Source: Schistosoma mansoni (taxonomy: Eukaryota > Platyhelminthes > Trematoda > Strigeidida > Schistosomatidae). Taken from it: 64,000 bases of DNA. The stretch lies in the NCBI RefSeq assembly GCF_000237925.1, contig NC_031497.1, forward strand, positions 1,488,001 through 1,552,000, written 5' to 3'. The notes under the pieces were generated by a model. The model was not told the DNA's origin, ran no database searches, and saw only the letters and a program-made list of their open reading frames with translations. This document shows, piece after piece, positions 30,988-44,223 of the stretch (its first letter is position 1; each line of letters begins with the position of its first letter). Made by a program: the position numbers and the translations under genes.

Positions 30988-33900
30988 CTACAAAGAGAGA
31001 ATGTGAAAGACAATTACATTTTACACACTCGTTTAACAAAAACAGGTCACTAGAGATTGATTTTTTTCTTAGGATACATTCATAACAGTAACTGACCAAC
31101 TATTGCCCTAAATAAGAAAACCATCTAGTTGATATAAATGCTATATAGTGCTCCATTTTACAAGGTATGCTTGGAGAAATATTTCATAATGATAGATAGA
31201 AAAAAACCGAAAACATCTTATCGATAATAATTAATATTATCAAGCCACTAGCCTAGTTTCAATAAATGTAACCGATATGTTAAAAGACAGTCTTAGGAAG
31301 ACAGATAGGGTGTCTGTTATGTTTGAAGCGATTACGAATTCCCTAACCTGATAACGGAACAAAGACTCCGTGACCAAAGACCAATAAGTTAGCTATTCTG
31401 ACGCGTCCCAGCCCCACTAACTAGAGTCAGAAGTCCAAGTTTAAAGTGGGGAAAATATATTCCGTAAGCAGCCAGAAGCACAAGCAATCCCGATCAGTCT
31501 AGTCGGAAATATACTCATTTATATACTGGTATGTACATCCATTTTGGGTTAATAATCAGAATAATTCATATATATGATAAATAATTCATACAAGAATGTA
31601 GTATGTTATACAGAATAAAAGGTCATAGGAAAAAACGAAACAAATACTATACTGAGTGATCACCAAATTGAATTAAACGGAATTAATGTTGAATAAAAAC
31701 CATAGTGAGTAAATCAATCTAATTTTGACCTTTCGTCCCGTTATAAAAGTGCCACAAGCAATGAAGTCACTAACTAGATTGTCTAATTACTTAAGAATTA
31801 AACCGATCCAACGCCAATCTACAAAATAAGGAGTGGACAATGTGTGTATAATATAGGAGTATGAGTCTGGTATTAGCTACGCCTTTCTTTGAGTCACTGA
31901 TTTGATGTTCAACACGTAAAGAACGTACTGGTATTGAAAGAAAATGCTGGGTGCTCTGAATTTAAATTTTAAAGTGCCCTGTTAGGTACCTTTACAGAAC
32001 AGTATGATACTTAAACACTAATTTGTATTCGAGCTTAGTTCATCAGTAAGGCGAAATCCGAATATATAGACTGTCTTATCTATTTATCAACTTATATTTT
32101 TACGTTTAGTTGTGTTAGTAGTATGACAGAGTTAGTAATCCGCTGAACGCATAAGATTTTTGACATTTAATCCATACTGAACATATATAATAGGCCGTAT
32201 TTAATACAACAATGAAATATGGAGTGCTCGATAAAATAAGTAGGTCAATAAGTAAGGCGGTCAATTTTCAGTCGACCACTTATTTAAGTTGGGCCCGAAT
32301 GAATCGTCTATGTTTTACATACGGTAGTGTAGAAAAAAAGGTTGAACAGTTGTTATGAAAAGCCTATGGTAATAAGAAATATCGATGATGTGATTTAGGG
32401 TTATACACAGCCGTTTATAGCTTGATATATAAACCATCTGTTGTTTATACGAGATAACTTCTTGTAGTCAATAGATTTTTCTCAATTGTATCTCTCTACA
32501 TTTCCTGTTCAGCAATTCAATAATTGCAGTACGAACTTCAAACAGAACTTTCGCTTCAAGAAACAATTAACTAAACTGCTTACAGATGGGAATGGAAGAT
32601 TACATGTTAGCTTTATATATATATATATATATATATATATTCCAAAAACTTTATGTGGCTGCATCATGAGTTTGTCGTACATGAAATTGCTAATAGTAAG
32701 TCTCTGGAAAGCCTCAGAACAAAGATTATCGTAATAATATTATCAATCATAAATACCAAATAGATCCAAGCAAAATATAAGACCTAGTTCTCAATGTGCG
32801 CTATTTTATTCCAATATATCCAATGACTTGATAAATGTTGAGATATTGTTCTAGAATAATAGTATGGAAGAATGAGCAGTGAACATTTCATTAAAAATCT
32901 TAACGCATTTACCAAGCTTAAATTACTATTTGCTTTCGAGGTACACTCGATATGTGGGGGTTATTGGTGATACCGACAACCTAAACCGAAGTAGGTGGGG
33001 TGGGGTCTGAGTCTGTGACTTGGTAGCTGGATGTTAAACACCCTAGCCACTGAACCAGCGTCATCACAGCAGTAGAAATAATATAAAAGAAAGTAATGAC
33101 TGGTGTAACTTAAGTATCAAGTACAAGTTTGTGGACTGTATTATCAGCCACGACTTGTGTGAGAGCTGGTGAGAGTACCCGGCTGCATACTTTATTTTAT
33201 TTATTTAAACACATATATATCGGTACAAAAGGGCACCAGATACATATGCGCCACACAAAATAATGAAAGTAGGAAGAGAAGGGATGAAAAGATAAGGCGG
33301 ACTAAAATGTACAACCAGAAGACTCTTTCAGTTAAGAAAGTTAGAACCACTCTTTATGTAGAAAGTAAAAGAAGGTTGCAGCAGGATCGCCACTGGCTTC
33401 TATTCTGAGCCATATCNNNNNNNNNNNNNNNNNNNNNNNNNNNNNNNNNNNNNNNNNNNNNNNNNNNNNNNNNNNNNNNNNNNNNNNNNNNNNNNNNNNN
33501 NNNNNNNNNNNNNNNNNNNNNNNNNNNNNNNNNNNNNNNNNNNNNNNNNNNNNNNNNNNNNNNNNNNNNNNNNNNNNNNNNNNNNNNNNNNNNNNNNNNN
33601 NNNNNNNNNNNNNNNNATATCAATCCGTTGGTGGTGGTCAATCGTTCGGTCACTGAAAAGTAAGGTGAGATTGGCGCAGACCAGGGCATGATCAGACTCC
33701 AGATAGGTACTCCAAAAGGAGCGGCAGTCTTGTACACAACCACGCCAGCGGTAGCTGATCGCGATGTAATCAATCTGAGTCCAGGCTTGAGATGCAGAGG
33801 GAGGACGCCAGGTGGCACACCGGCGATGACTGTGCCGGAAGTCAGTGCTAGCCAGAAACAGGTTGTGGTCTGTGCACAGTTGCAAAAAACGGTCCCCGTT

Positions 33901-36900
33901 ATCTGTCCTGCGACCAACAAGTCCCCATCGGCCACCTAAACGACTCTCTTCTGTGCCTAGACGCCCGACCTGAGCATTCAAGTCTCCGGCTAATACTACA
34001 ATATCTGTCGAACGCGCTTTCTGGAGAAGAACTGTTAACTAGTGGTAAAACTCATCCTTGATTGCATCCGGGCTGCAATCTGTCGGGGCATAGGCGGAGA
34101 TGACGAAAAGACACCGTTTCTCACGCCGGTTTCTTCTCACTTTGATGGAACTTTCTAATCTAACAGCACATAACCGACTGTTAATGGGGATCCAATCGAT
34201 TAGTGCTGCCTCAGCCCTAGCGCTTAGTGCAACACCAACGCCTGCAAGACCAGACGAAGATGTCACAGAGTCCCCGGATAAGCGCACGTGAAACAAGCTT
34301 TTCGAAGCGACAGATGGAGAGCGAATTTGTAGTACTTCACTAGAGTCTTGAATACGGGTCTCGGATAGACAGCAAACATCAACATTAAGACTTTCTAAAG
34401 ACATAGCCAGCCCCATCTGTTGTCCGATCTGCATTAGTGTGCGAACGTTGAAGGAAGCCAGCTTGAACGGCGTACGTGGTTTCAGAAAGACTGCTTCAGT
34501 ATTCGTAATCGGTGGAAGCATTCACTTTCAACCAGACAGTGACTGGAGATCGTTTAGATAGGACAGAGTTTCCACCAAGGGCGAGCTACTGCATAAGTTG
34601 GAAAAGAAGGATACACAATTTGGGAATAAAGGGAGTGAAAAAGCGACGTAGTAAATAATAGTAATGATAATAATAATGGTAATAATAATAATAATAGTGT
34701 AAATTGTCTTGCTTCTAGTATGAGCGAGAATAGTATCGTCAATAGAATTCATCATTTCATTTGTGTGTGGGCTGTGATACTGCCCGGGTGCCCAAACCGA
34801 AGCAGGTGGTTTTCTTAGGGGGTCACACCCCGAGCCTTTGACCTAAAGGTCTGATCCATAAGGCAGTGGAGCATCGTGAGGAGATGCAGTCCCATGGTAG
34901 CCGGTGATCAATGATTGATTCGTACGCCATTTGTTCCTTCAGGATCCTGGAACCCATGTGCACCATTGGTTTGGAATGAGGGTTTTCGAACTCCCCTAGG
35001 TGGACCCTCCGTGTCCACCAACCCGGTTAAAGCGCCGGACATTCGCTTCTCATCCTCTCACTTTCGTAAACAACACCCCCGCCACGAGAAGGCAGTGAGT
35101 AGGACTTCCCTGGCAGAGGCTATATATTCGCTGGCCATGTGAGAGCATTTGGAGAGGGAGAGCGGACTCTCCCCACTCTCGGCCGTATCAGGGCGTTTGG
35201 GGGCTGCATACACTGAAGTAGACAGTGTAGTCGAGCGTAGGGTTAATGTATATGTTAAAGAGAAATATGTGTATGAAATTAATGTGTATGGTTCGTAAAA
35301 ATAAAACCGGAAATAGAGTAAATGATGTTAGGATGATGAATTTCATTTTAACGAAGAAAACGGTGGAATTTCTCTGCAGTGTTAACTTAAAGGATTTGTT
35401 TTCATATGAATAACTAGGGTTATCTTGATCAGCAACTAGACGCAATCAGTTTTTCATAATCCATATAAAGTAAAACACTAATGTGTTAGCCTGTGTTAAC
35501 ATACTAAAATCATCAGAAAAAAATGTACAATAGCAGCGTGGTCAAGGTTTAGTTGTTCTTAAGAAATATGAAGACTGTAAATAATACGCGTTTATGGTAT
35601 CAAACTCAATGAAAGCACAAGTAGTGTTCACATATCCACCTTGATAGAAATCAGTTTATCTGCGAACTATACTTGTGATGCTGTCGAAAATAATGTACAG
35701 TAATGTGTAACCATCAGTTCGTTTAATTCATGACGTAAAAAAGCTTGGACAGAAATATTTAAGCATTGTTAACTCAGGTAATTGAAAAATACTATCAAGA
35801 AGTGTATAACCTAAGCTATGACGTTAGTCGAGTAAAAAAACAGTATGATCATATTATTAACCCTGTAAGCACAACAACGTATTCAACTGATGACTAATAT
35901 CCCACAAAAAGTGACTGATCACTAATCATGTGTTTTTTTTATCTACAATACATGTCATACAACTACTTCTTCCTGTAGAAGACAGCGAAAAAATGTAAGG
36001 GGGTCTCTGTTTATTGAATGTCAGTGTGTGACGAGAAATATCTATGAGAAATAGCACCAGTTTGTTAACGAAGTTTTTGCAAAACGAAAAAAGTGTTTAC
36101 GAGAACCTTCGTTTAAAATTTAATTGCTGAAATTTTTAAAAATATAATTTTCCTGCTTGATGTACAACAAACTTGTTAGTTTAGAATAGTAATTAATCTT
36201 TCCATAGGTCCTATTAAGTAGTCTATACAGAATTATGTTGCTGTTTAATAGCATTACGATAAATGTTACAGTATGAATTCCTAGACAAAAGCAATACAAG
36301 GAACCAACTGAAATTATAACGACCCACATTAAAAGGTAAAAGAGTATTTGTCAGACTTTTGGAATCGCTATGTTGTAGGTCAATACTAGTTGAAGATTGG
36401 AAAATAAAGAGCACGGAAGGTGTTTCGCTCTGGCTCGAATCTCTGGAACTTCGAACCGAAAACTAGAAATCAAATCGAACTTAGAACCTTCAGGTATTGA
36501 GGAAAATAAAATACTGTTAGGTTCGTGGGTTAAAATCATACCGTTAGAAATTTCAAGTTTGGTTAATTCATAATCTAACATAACTATTGTTAGCTGAAAT
36601 CAGTGAGTGGTTATTCCATTTTCTACCAAAACTCTGTTAGTTCTACGTGTTATTTATTAGGCCCCCAAATGCCCTGGTACGGCCGAGAGTGAGGAGAGTT
36701 AGTTCTCTCTCTCCAAATGCTCTCACATGGCCATGTGCAAATAACCACTGCTAGGGAAGTCCTACTTACTGCCTTCTCGAAGTATCCACCTAAGGGAGTT
36801 GGAAAACCCTGATTACAAATTAATGGTGCACATAGGCTCCACAATCCTGAGGGAAGAAATAGTGTATGAACCTATTGTTGGTCACTGGCTATCATGGTAC

Positions 36901-39612
36901 TGCATATCCCTACGTTGCTCCACTGTCTTATGGACTAGACCTTTAGGTCAAAGGCTCCGGGTGTCCCTGTAAGAAAACTACCTGCTTCGGTCTGGGAACC
37001 CGAGCAGTATCCCAGCCCTCACACAGATCGAATGATTTGTGTGGCACATATCTATTTGATGCCTTCTTGTATCAATGTTTATGTGTTTAAATAATTAATG
37101 ATAAATAAAACATGTTATTTATTGCACCAATCTTAATGCAAGGAGTTCAGAGCATGTTTGTCTTATTCTAGGAAGTCAAAGAATATATGTGCAATATCAC
37201 TACCACGTTAATAGATTAAGTTCTTAATGTAAACATACTTTATTATGGAAATCATCGTTTGGTCGAGGTTCATTCCTATCAGTTTCAGTTGGACGGCAAA
37301 AAGCGGGTGATGGAAGGACAGGTTTCCATAGATTTTCCTCAAAGGAGTCCAGTAGTTCGTTTAATTGAGGGAATACGGTATTGGCATCTCCGTAAGTCAA
37401 ATTATTGACGCTATCAAGACAAACATGTTCGATTCCAGAAAGTTCCAAATGTCCAAATTTATCGGTAGTTGTGTCTGTCACATTAACAAAAATGTGAGCG
37501 TCTGTTTCGGCCACTGAGACTTGCAGCTTTTAAAGATTAAATAATATGCGGGTCAAGAGTTAAAACCTATGATATATATATATATATATATAAGTTATAA
37601 CTCAAATAAATTAGACTATGAACAGCGTTATACAAAACAGAAGGTTAGCATAAACGAATCATAACGTGCATTTTAATTAGCATTATTCCCATATGTATTG
37701 AGGTATTTGTTTCTTTACTAAAAAGACCGCATAGAATCAATAACACTGAGTTTGCACATAAACCACGGTATGACAATTTAATAAGAACCAGAAGAATGTG
37801 TTGTTGGCACGGTAATACCCCGAACTGCCTAAACACCAACACACGAATAGGAAATTGAGAAATAGCAAGAATTATATTAGACTTTAACCCGTTTCAGAAA
37901 GTGAATTGAAACGAAGTGAAATACTTACTAGGACTTATGTGATCGACCATCTTACTGAGGTATGGTACCTTGAGTAGGGCACATTTTTGTCCGGTTTTAC
38001 GCTACAACTAATACTATATTTGCGATGATTTCATCAGAATTAAAAGGTTTTTTCGAAGAGGTGACTAGTAAAACACCTGAAAACATGCAATTATGGAACT
38101 AAAGGGGCTTAACTTTCTCGGAGTGGAAAAAAACAATGTTATTACTTGACAGAAAGATGTCTGTGCGAATGATAGCTGTTAATGTAATGATCAAGAGTGT
38201 CACATCATAACACATTTACTTGACCGAGTTTGAAGGGCATTTTCGACCTTCCTTGATACTATAGAAACTTTTTAATGAGATACAATGTTGCTTAGTAAGG
38301 GAGTCTGAATGGAGTTTTTGCACAATACTTGCTTTTCTTGAAGTTGCAATCAAGACCCACCAATTAGATGGTAATGATGATAATATATGATTTCTCAGCA
38401 GTATTCCGAGGCTCTCATGGAATTTCACATCATTTAGCTTGACTAAACTGCCTTAAGGCCTGCTCTTAAAGTCATCTGGTATCAGTCTTACGCTCTGAAA
38501 CTAGATTACTTGTTTCCTACAAAAGCCAATTCCTGTCTTAAATGAATAAGTACGCCACAAAAACACCTCAAAACTTAGCAACTCAGTTGCATGTAATTTT
38601 TTTAGAGACTTAGTACATATACCTGTACAAGATAACAAACCTGTAGGCTCGAGAAAACCAAGCACGAATATACGGTGATAGGTCTGTTCATCTCGAGTAC
38701 CGAAAAGAAGTGGGCTTACTCGTCTAATAAAGGTAAAAAGTTTTCTTTAGAGCCATGGACCGATGGTACCATTCTGTACTTTTACTCAATACTGCTTGTA
38801 CAAATAATTGTATGGATCTTTTGTTGCAGATTGATAGTATATTTTGACAAGGTTCCAGTTTTTATTTAAAAATCCCGAAATTTGTGAAAAATATGCTTGC
38901 GTATATTGTTTTGATTATAATTCATCCAAGTAAATTGGCAGTCCACAAGAAATTGCTGTTCGCTGAAACCGTTTCTAGGCAGAACCACTTTTGTAACTTC
39001 AAGCAACTTGTCTATTGGTCATATTGTGACCAAGCCCTGAAAGAACATTTCTAACGGGCAATAAAACGAGGCAACCTAATAAAAAAGATGAGTGCCATGG
39101 AGAGCTATATTTACTGGAAGATATTGGCTATAAGCTTTTAGTTGCATACAAGTAGGATAAGTATATGGGCGAAACAACGCAAGTATGCTTTTCACGCTTT
39201 CAAAGGTACACTGGGTGCAAAAGGCACATTTAGTCAACGATAGAACCCTCCCCCCAATTCTTTAGAAGGTGAATACCCAAGACAAAATAAGTATACGTAC
39301 TTGGCTGCATGGTGTTGATGATGTGTCGGACTTCATTCTAGATATCAACGTGTATGACATTCGAATAGGATCTTCAAAAAGACAGGACTGACTAAGTACT
39401 GCAGTTCGTGCGGTAGCTTCTGTGGGTCTTGCTCCGCGCGATAAAAGTTCTGAGTGGACCAAAAGGGCTATAAACGATGCTCGATTCTTGCAATTTGACC
39501 CATGAAATGATAAAACGTAGTCAAGGATGCTTGTTTCTACGGGGCCTCTTTTATTACTTGCACCAGGCATAGGTGAAGTGAGATGAGCCCCGCTTGATGA
39601 ATCTTCAGACAT
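30637..39612 (-). CDS. PSMF1: PI31-like proteasome regulator (three exons)
   Basis: Exons, minus strand: 39612-39301, 37526-37239, 30987-30637, giving 316 residues against 271 in human PI31. All junctions are phase 0 with GT donors (GTACGT, GTATGT) and AG acceptors. PI31 binds the 20S proteasome and modulates its activity and assembly. Exons 1-2 carry the N-terminal fold shared with Fbxo7-type proteins; exon 3 is the Pro/Gly-rich tail with GGGMILDP and LPPGAVPPGARFDPFGP, the diagnostic PI31 signature. The C-terminus ends Phe-Tyr-Met, keeping the hydrophobic-Tyr-X motif used to dock on the proteasome. An in-frame TAA two codons before the ATG supports the start. Intron 2 (6251 bp) contains a LINE and a LINE derivative. 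The family call is recognition from memory, not a search. Confidence 0.85.
31310..31530. repeat. Weak dispersed repeat, copy A (PI31 intron 2)
   Basis: Shares order and short matches (CCAGCCC, GTCAGAAGTCC, ATATATT) with 43915-44110. Too degraded for a family name. Confidence 0.3.
32611..32641. repeat. (TA)n microsatellite
   Basis: An uninterrupted run of alternating T and A, about 28 bases, in PI31 intron 2. Confidence 0.9.
32945..33065 (-). mobile_element. tRNA-derived SINE fragment, probable
   Basis: The minus strand near 33060 reads GGTTCAGTGGCTAGGG, resembling the A box of a tRNA-type promoter as in the other Smalpha-like copies. No clear B box or hammerhead core was found. Confidence 0.35.
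33181..33190. repeat. Target-site duplication GGCTGCATAC, left
   Basis: Same ten bases at 35202-35211. Confidence 0.75.
33417..33616. other. Assembly gap, 200 N
   Basis: Exactly 200 N, probably a placeholder size. It interrupts the LINE between its endonuclease and its C-terminus. Confidence 1.
33617..34521 (-). pseudogene. LINE AP-endonuclease domain
   Basis: The frame starts at ATG 34521 and includes FKLASFNVRTL, CCLSETRIQD, the metal-site region and SDHALVC, the usual order of an apurinic endonuclease of a non-LTR retrotransposon. It stays in one frame up to the gap except for an in-frame TAG at 34039-34041, where relatives have Gln. Confidence 0.75.
35202..35211. repeat. Target-site duplication GGCTGCATAC, right
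   Basis: Pairs with 33181-33190. Confidence 0.75.
36648..36658. repeat. Target-site duplication TGTTATTTATT, left
   Basis: Same eleven bases at 37113-37123. Confidence 0.75.
36659..37112 (+). mobile_element. Non-autonomous LINE derivative (SINE-like), second copy
   Basis: 454 bp, 5' CCAAATGCCCTGGTACGGCC, 3' ATAATTAATGATAAATAAAA. Same head-plus-tail structure as 28813-29327 but more diverged and with a deletion of about 80 bp in the head. The 11-bp duplication is complete. It lies 126 bp from PI31 exon 2. Confidence 0.75.
37113..37123. repeat. Target-site duplication TGTTATTTATT, right
   Basis: Pairs with 36648-36658. Confidence 0.75.
37239..37526 (-). CDS. PSMF1: PI31 exon 2
   Basis: 96 codons. 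The acceptor CTTTAAAAG joins exon 1 in frame and gives LQVSVAETDAHIFVNV, which lines up with LLVKAITVESSMILNV of human PI31. A GTATGT donor follows Asn-Lys. Confidence 0.8.
37572..37592. repeat. (TA)n microsatellite
   Basis: An uninterrupted TA run in PI31 intron 1. Confidence 0.9.
39301..39612 (-). CDS. PSMF1: PI31 exon 1
   Basis: 104 codons from ATG at 39610-39612 to the GTACGT donor. It contains the helix-rich start of the N-terminal domain (ASFIALLVHSELLSRG). Confidence 0.75.
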
Positions 39613-42600
39613 CTGTTAAAAGGTTCGAATGTTGGTACATCAACGACCTTGGATTTATATGGACCACACGTAGCGTTAGACTTTATGTAACTAGCTTGCA
39701 AACAATTTGTATCTCGGATTAAAAGAAATTGGGAGAGAGAAGGAAAACAAGTAAATTGACAACCCGGTCTGCACGTAGCACTGATGTTTCTGTTATTATC
39801 ACCACAGAAAGTAATAAAAACAGTAGATAATATTCAACCATAATAAAAGCATATGATCTCGGCAGTCTTATAACTAAACACCGAAGATACAGTAGCAATA
39901 CTTTACACGTAAAACTGTCCACAGTTATCCCAAATGAAATATTTGCTGGCAAGGTTTTACTTTTCTAGAGGTTATTTAAAAACAAGGCAAAACAACCATG
40001 TCAGAGTAAACAGTAATGTGAATTCGACGTGAAATTTCATGTGTTAAACGGTTTATAAACAGCCAACTTCATTAGATTATGACTATCAATCTAGCAAGGC
40101 GAATAAGTCCATTAACAGCCATCAAAGTACCGAATTCTACAACCTAACCAGAACTCCTAGGTATGTTGGTCCTCCTTTTGAAACTCCAATGGTCAGTGGG
40201 TAAAAGTTTGAAAGTAGTTTGGGACATGACTTAGGTAGCATCGATTCCCTAATGCTCCAGTCATACTTTGGATCTGTATGTTAACACTGATAAATTTCAT
40301 AAAATCTAACAAGATGTGGGATCAGGATGTATTCAGGCAATGTTCTATAGGAGCGGTACCCTTTTCTCATCAGGATTGGAACCTACTGCTAAACAACTCA
40401 CAAAATATTTCGTATACTTGAAATTTTTTGTGATGACCCCTGTTTCACTGTCCTAGAATAAAGTCTTAGGAAGAATGAGGTGAAACTACTGGATGTTTAT
40501 CTGCAGAAAACCGATGGGTCGAACTGTAGGTGTGAAGGTACTATCAAGTACGTGAGAGATACTTTGTCAATGCGAGGTATTTGGACAGTGTCACGCGATA
40601 ATCAGACATGTAGGGTTGTAGACTTTGGAGTGATATATCAAGGATAGAATTCTGAACCAATCTTGGTATGAAGCTGACAGAATTTTCTCAAAAACAAATC
40701 GTAATCGTTATCGCATATAGCTGTAGAAGGCTTAATGTAATTGAAATTGCTGTTGCCTGGGAAGTTCTAACTACTGAGTGATCAAGAAGTTCATTTGGGA
40801 TAAAACTGTTGGAGAATACACCATTCTTAGGTTAAAAGGTCTCACCTTAGTATAGATCAAGTATATCAGTACTCAGCATGTTACAGTCAGTCAACCATAA
40901 TAACCTAAAAACCGGTTTATTGGAAATGAACCCCCGGTATAAAAAGAATGAGATCATTTAGACCTCAAAATCCAAATTAATTTACCTTATTCTTAGCACT
41001 GAGGCTGATTCTATCTTTTCTTGCATAACCCTCCCAACTATCTATCATGATATTCGCGTTGGACCTAACTACATGACCTCCCCCCAACTAACCACATCAC
41101 TTGTCCCAACAGTTATACTCGTCTGATATTACCTCTTAAATTCCAATAAGTTCTCATCTTACTCGTCTCATGATGATGGGTTTATTGGGGTCTAGCATCT
41201 TTTTTTATCTTCACAACATATATATAACACATAGAAATTTATATTTGATTATCCTTTGCAATTAATTGTGACTATGATAGCATCATTCTAAATTATTATT
41301 GCACTGATGTTTATACCATTACCCGGTTTCACTCTGCATACTGTTACATAAATCTACGTGTATTTATCCGAGTACACTAAGGTTTATTATTATTGTTATT
41401 TCTATTAATTTTTTTCTAATTTTTATTGTTTATTTATTTTTTAAATTATTGGTTCATCTCAGAAGTCTATATTCACTACATTATTATTATTATGGTTGGA
41501 CCCTATCACTAGGTGTTCATTTTTTTTCTCCCTCTCTCTCTTTTTCCTTCTAAATAAATATTATTATTAAGATTACAAAGTTTTTGATTCAGACAATAAC
41601 TTGTGTTACGCTCAAATCAACTTCTCCGACTCGTCCTATCCTCACCATGCATATACGACTCATACATATTGATTATCCTTTGCTCTTAATTGAGGCTTTC
41701 ACAGTATCACTTCAAACTATGACTGCACAATCACTTATTCTAACGTCATATCTTATAGCAATAATGAGTTATTTACTTCCCAATTCCTTCTGTTTTATTT
41801 TATTTTTATTACTCATTTGGCGATACATTCATGGTTATTTATTCTTGTTCTGTGTTCATGAACACGTTTGTTAAGCCATTTACGTATTTCACGTCTCCTT
41901 CATCTCTATTTCCTTAGTTTCTTCCTTACCTTCCTTAAAATCGACTCAATATTCTTCTCAATTACACCGAACCTGATTTATTATTATTCTATTATTAATA
42001 TTTACTTTACTTTTTCTTTCCTTTCTCAAATATGGCAAATTCAGTGCTAACATTATTAAAACTTATGCATTATTGCATTTTTGAAGAAACCCGAAATGGT
42101 TTCTTCACAACACTTATGTACCCATAAGATGTTTTTGAATAATAACAATAATACCCTCGAATTCATTATTATATTCCAATTTTCGACGAGTTTATTCTCC
42201 AACGTTTCTGAAATCTTAAGCATGTTTCCGATTATTCAAGTGGTGAGAGCCACGTATTTATCTGGACTTTGGACCTTTACTAAACCAAACAAATGAAAGG
42301 TCAGTAGCATTACTCACACCCAGGAATAGGTCGCAATGCTGCGTGTTTAATCTGGTTCCTTTAGGGTCATTACTTCTTGTCACAAATGGTCTTTTATCCG
42401 TCAAATCTGTTGGATAACCTGAATCTCGGAAATAGTCCAGGCCAGTTTTAGTATTTTGCGGAATGACTTACCGTGTTCCTGGTACTTCTTAGCACATATT
42501 TTTTCACTTAGACTAACCGTGTATATTTCATATCAGCCACTTCTGAAACTTATTTACATAAGATCTATTAAGTAGCTTAAAACTACATACTACTATGAGA

Positions 42601-43910
42601 GTGTGTCATTTTCTGGAAAAACATATTAGATTGAACAGTAGTTTGACACTTCCTGGTTCTGGTCATCATTGCTACATAGCTATGAATGTTACTTAACTGA
42701 CTACAGAAACTGCTTACGGAAGGTCTGTATTGTACATATCATGTTTCTTAATGCAGTTCCGAAGGTTATCTCAATTTTTAAATTTTTTTTAACCGAGCTT
42801 TGTAGTCGTTATTGCTATATTTATTTGGATTTATGAATTGGGCTATCACATCAGTTGCATAAATATACGTATAACATAGTTAAGATAATAAACTCGCCGC
42901 ATCAAGATATTATCGTACTGCACTGATGTAACGCAACTATCACATAGTTGCTAGTAAAGGAAGTATTCAAAATAGAAACTCTGGAGCCTACCACTAAAAG
43001 TAACACTGAGTGAACTAATATTTCTGGATCGTAATTTGGAAGATAGTCAGGTGGCTTGGGTCAGATAATATTAAAAACTGATTATATTTCCAAATCACCC
43101 CAAGCAACAGTACCCACTTCCCACCAGCTAATTCCCAATCGACACTATAACTAGTTATTCATTATGGTTTCTGGACATCGCCATAAAATACTGTCATGAT
43201 TGACAATCGCGCAATACTATTGAAAAAATTAATGAAACCATTAGAGCAAACTCGGTCAGTAAATTGACATGCTCATCACTGAATAGTGTTGCTTTCTCTT
43301 GATTGTCTTTGTTTATTATCGATGGTTTCAGTATGTTTCTCTATCGCTTGTTCATTTGGTAAACGTCTTGGAACCTTGTCAGTCTAATTGGAAGTCTAGC
43401 GACATAGTCGTGCATGCAACTCACCAGTATAAGCAAGCTAGCAAATCTCCTGCCAACTGAAAACATCACAGTCGAATTTACCCCTACACTGACTAAGGTT
43501 CATGCCTTTATCATAGACATTATTTAATAATTGTACTCCCCTTGGTTACAACCTATGCTCTTCCCAATAATTACAAGAGCACCACTCACCGTTTATTATC
43601 TTTTAAAGGTTCATTTGGCCGGAAGCATCGTACATCACCATATCACCCATATTTGTGGAGCATACGCTTAGTTGGTTTCAACATCTTATAATCGCCCAAA
43701 CTCATATAAACTGATCTCTATATTATCCAAGAATTGACACTTGCAACTGGCTTGTATGCACCAACAACCAACATGTATGAATATAAGTAATTTCTCTATC
43801 GCATATTTGAACATTGGAGTCCAGAGCATGTCTCCCATGGACCTACTCATATTTAACAGGTTACTGTTAGCTATCTCTCGGAAATCCACATAATTGTCAG
43901 TATAATGATG
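39613..43910. other. 4.3 kb without a recognisable gene
   Basis: T-rich stretches give chance open frames at 41584-42296. The stretch 40450-40620 keeps a short coding-like run (NEVKLLDVYLQK) that may be an old element fragment, but no family fits. No splice-supported host exon was seen. Confidence 0.4.
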
Positions 43911-43914
43911 TCAC

Positions 43915-44110
43915 AGGTATTCGCAGTTCGGCATTACCTTAACCAGTAACACCTATTATAGTCGGAACGTGCCAGCCCAGTCAAATCAGAAGTCCGAAGC
44001 GAAGAGGTTCGGAGATATATTTGATAGAATACCGACATATCGTGAAGTAACTAATCTAAGCTGGCTAGCGGCTGTAGAAGATCTGAAGCACGGTGTACCC
44101 ACTCATGATC
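43915..44110. repeat. Weak dispersed repeat, copy B
   Basis: Partner of 31310-31530: shares GCCAGCCCAGTCA, TCAGAAGTCC and ATATATTTGA in the same order. Confidence 0.3.
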
Positions 44111-44210
44111 TGGTGCGGATACGGGACCTAGCGCCTTCAGCTAGATGAGTCCATTAAAACTAATGCGGCCAAAACCAAATATCGAGGAGTTAAAGAAATA
44201 TTGATTTTGA

Positions 44211-44223
44211 GGATTTATTTACC
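44211..44223. repeat. Target-site duplication GGATTTATTTACC, left
   Basis: Same thirteen bases at 46860-46872. Confidence 0.85.

Larger units (their letters stand above)
33191..35201 (-). mobile_element. RTE-like LINE (SR3/Perere-3 type), full ends, gap inside
   Basis: Minus strand. 5' region 35201-34740 is the same sequence used by the short derivatives at 28813, 36659 and 57437. A (TAA)n-rich spacer and an AP-endonuclease frame from 34521 follow, then an assembly gap. After the gap come the C-terminal motif DMAQNRSQW and the 3' end GTGGCGCATATGTATCTGG with a short A-rich tail. GGCTGCATAC flanks the insertion at 33181-33190 and 35202-35211. The reverse transcriptase must lie in the gap, so the true element is longer than shown. 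The RTE clade call is from recognition of endonuclease and tail motifs. Confidence 0.8.

Noticed and set aside
33354-33981. 193-codon minus-strand frames at 33354-33981
   Set aside because: They read through the N gap; only the endonuclease part outside the gap is meaningful.
41584-42296. Open frames of 60-96 codons
   Set aside because: T-rich low-complexity sequence with hydrophobic chance translations, no splice signals and no family resemblance.
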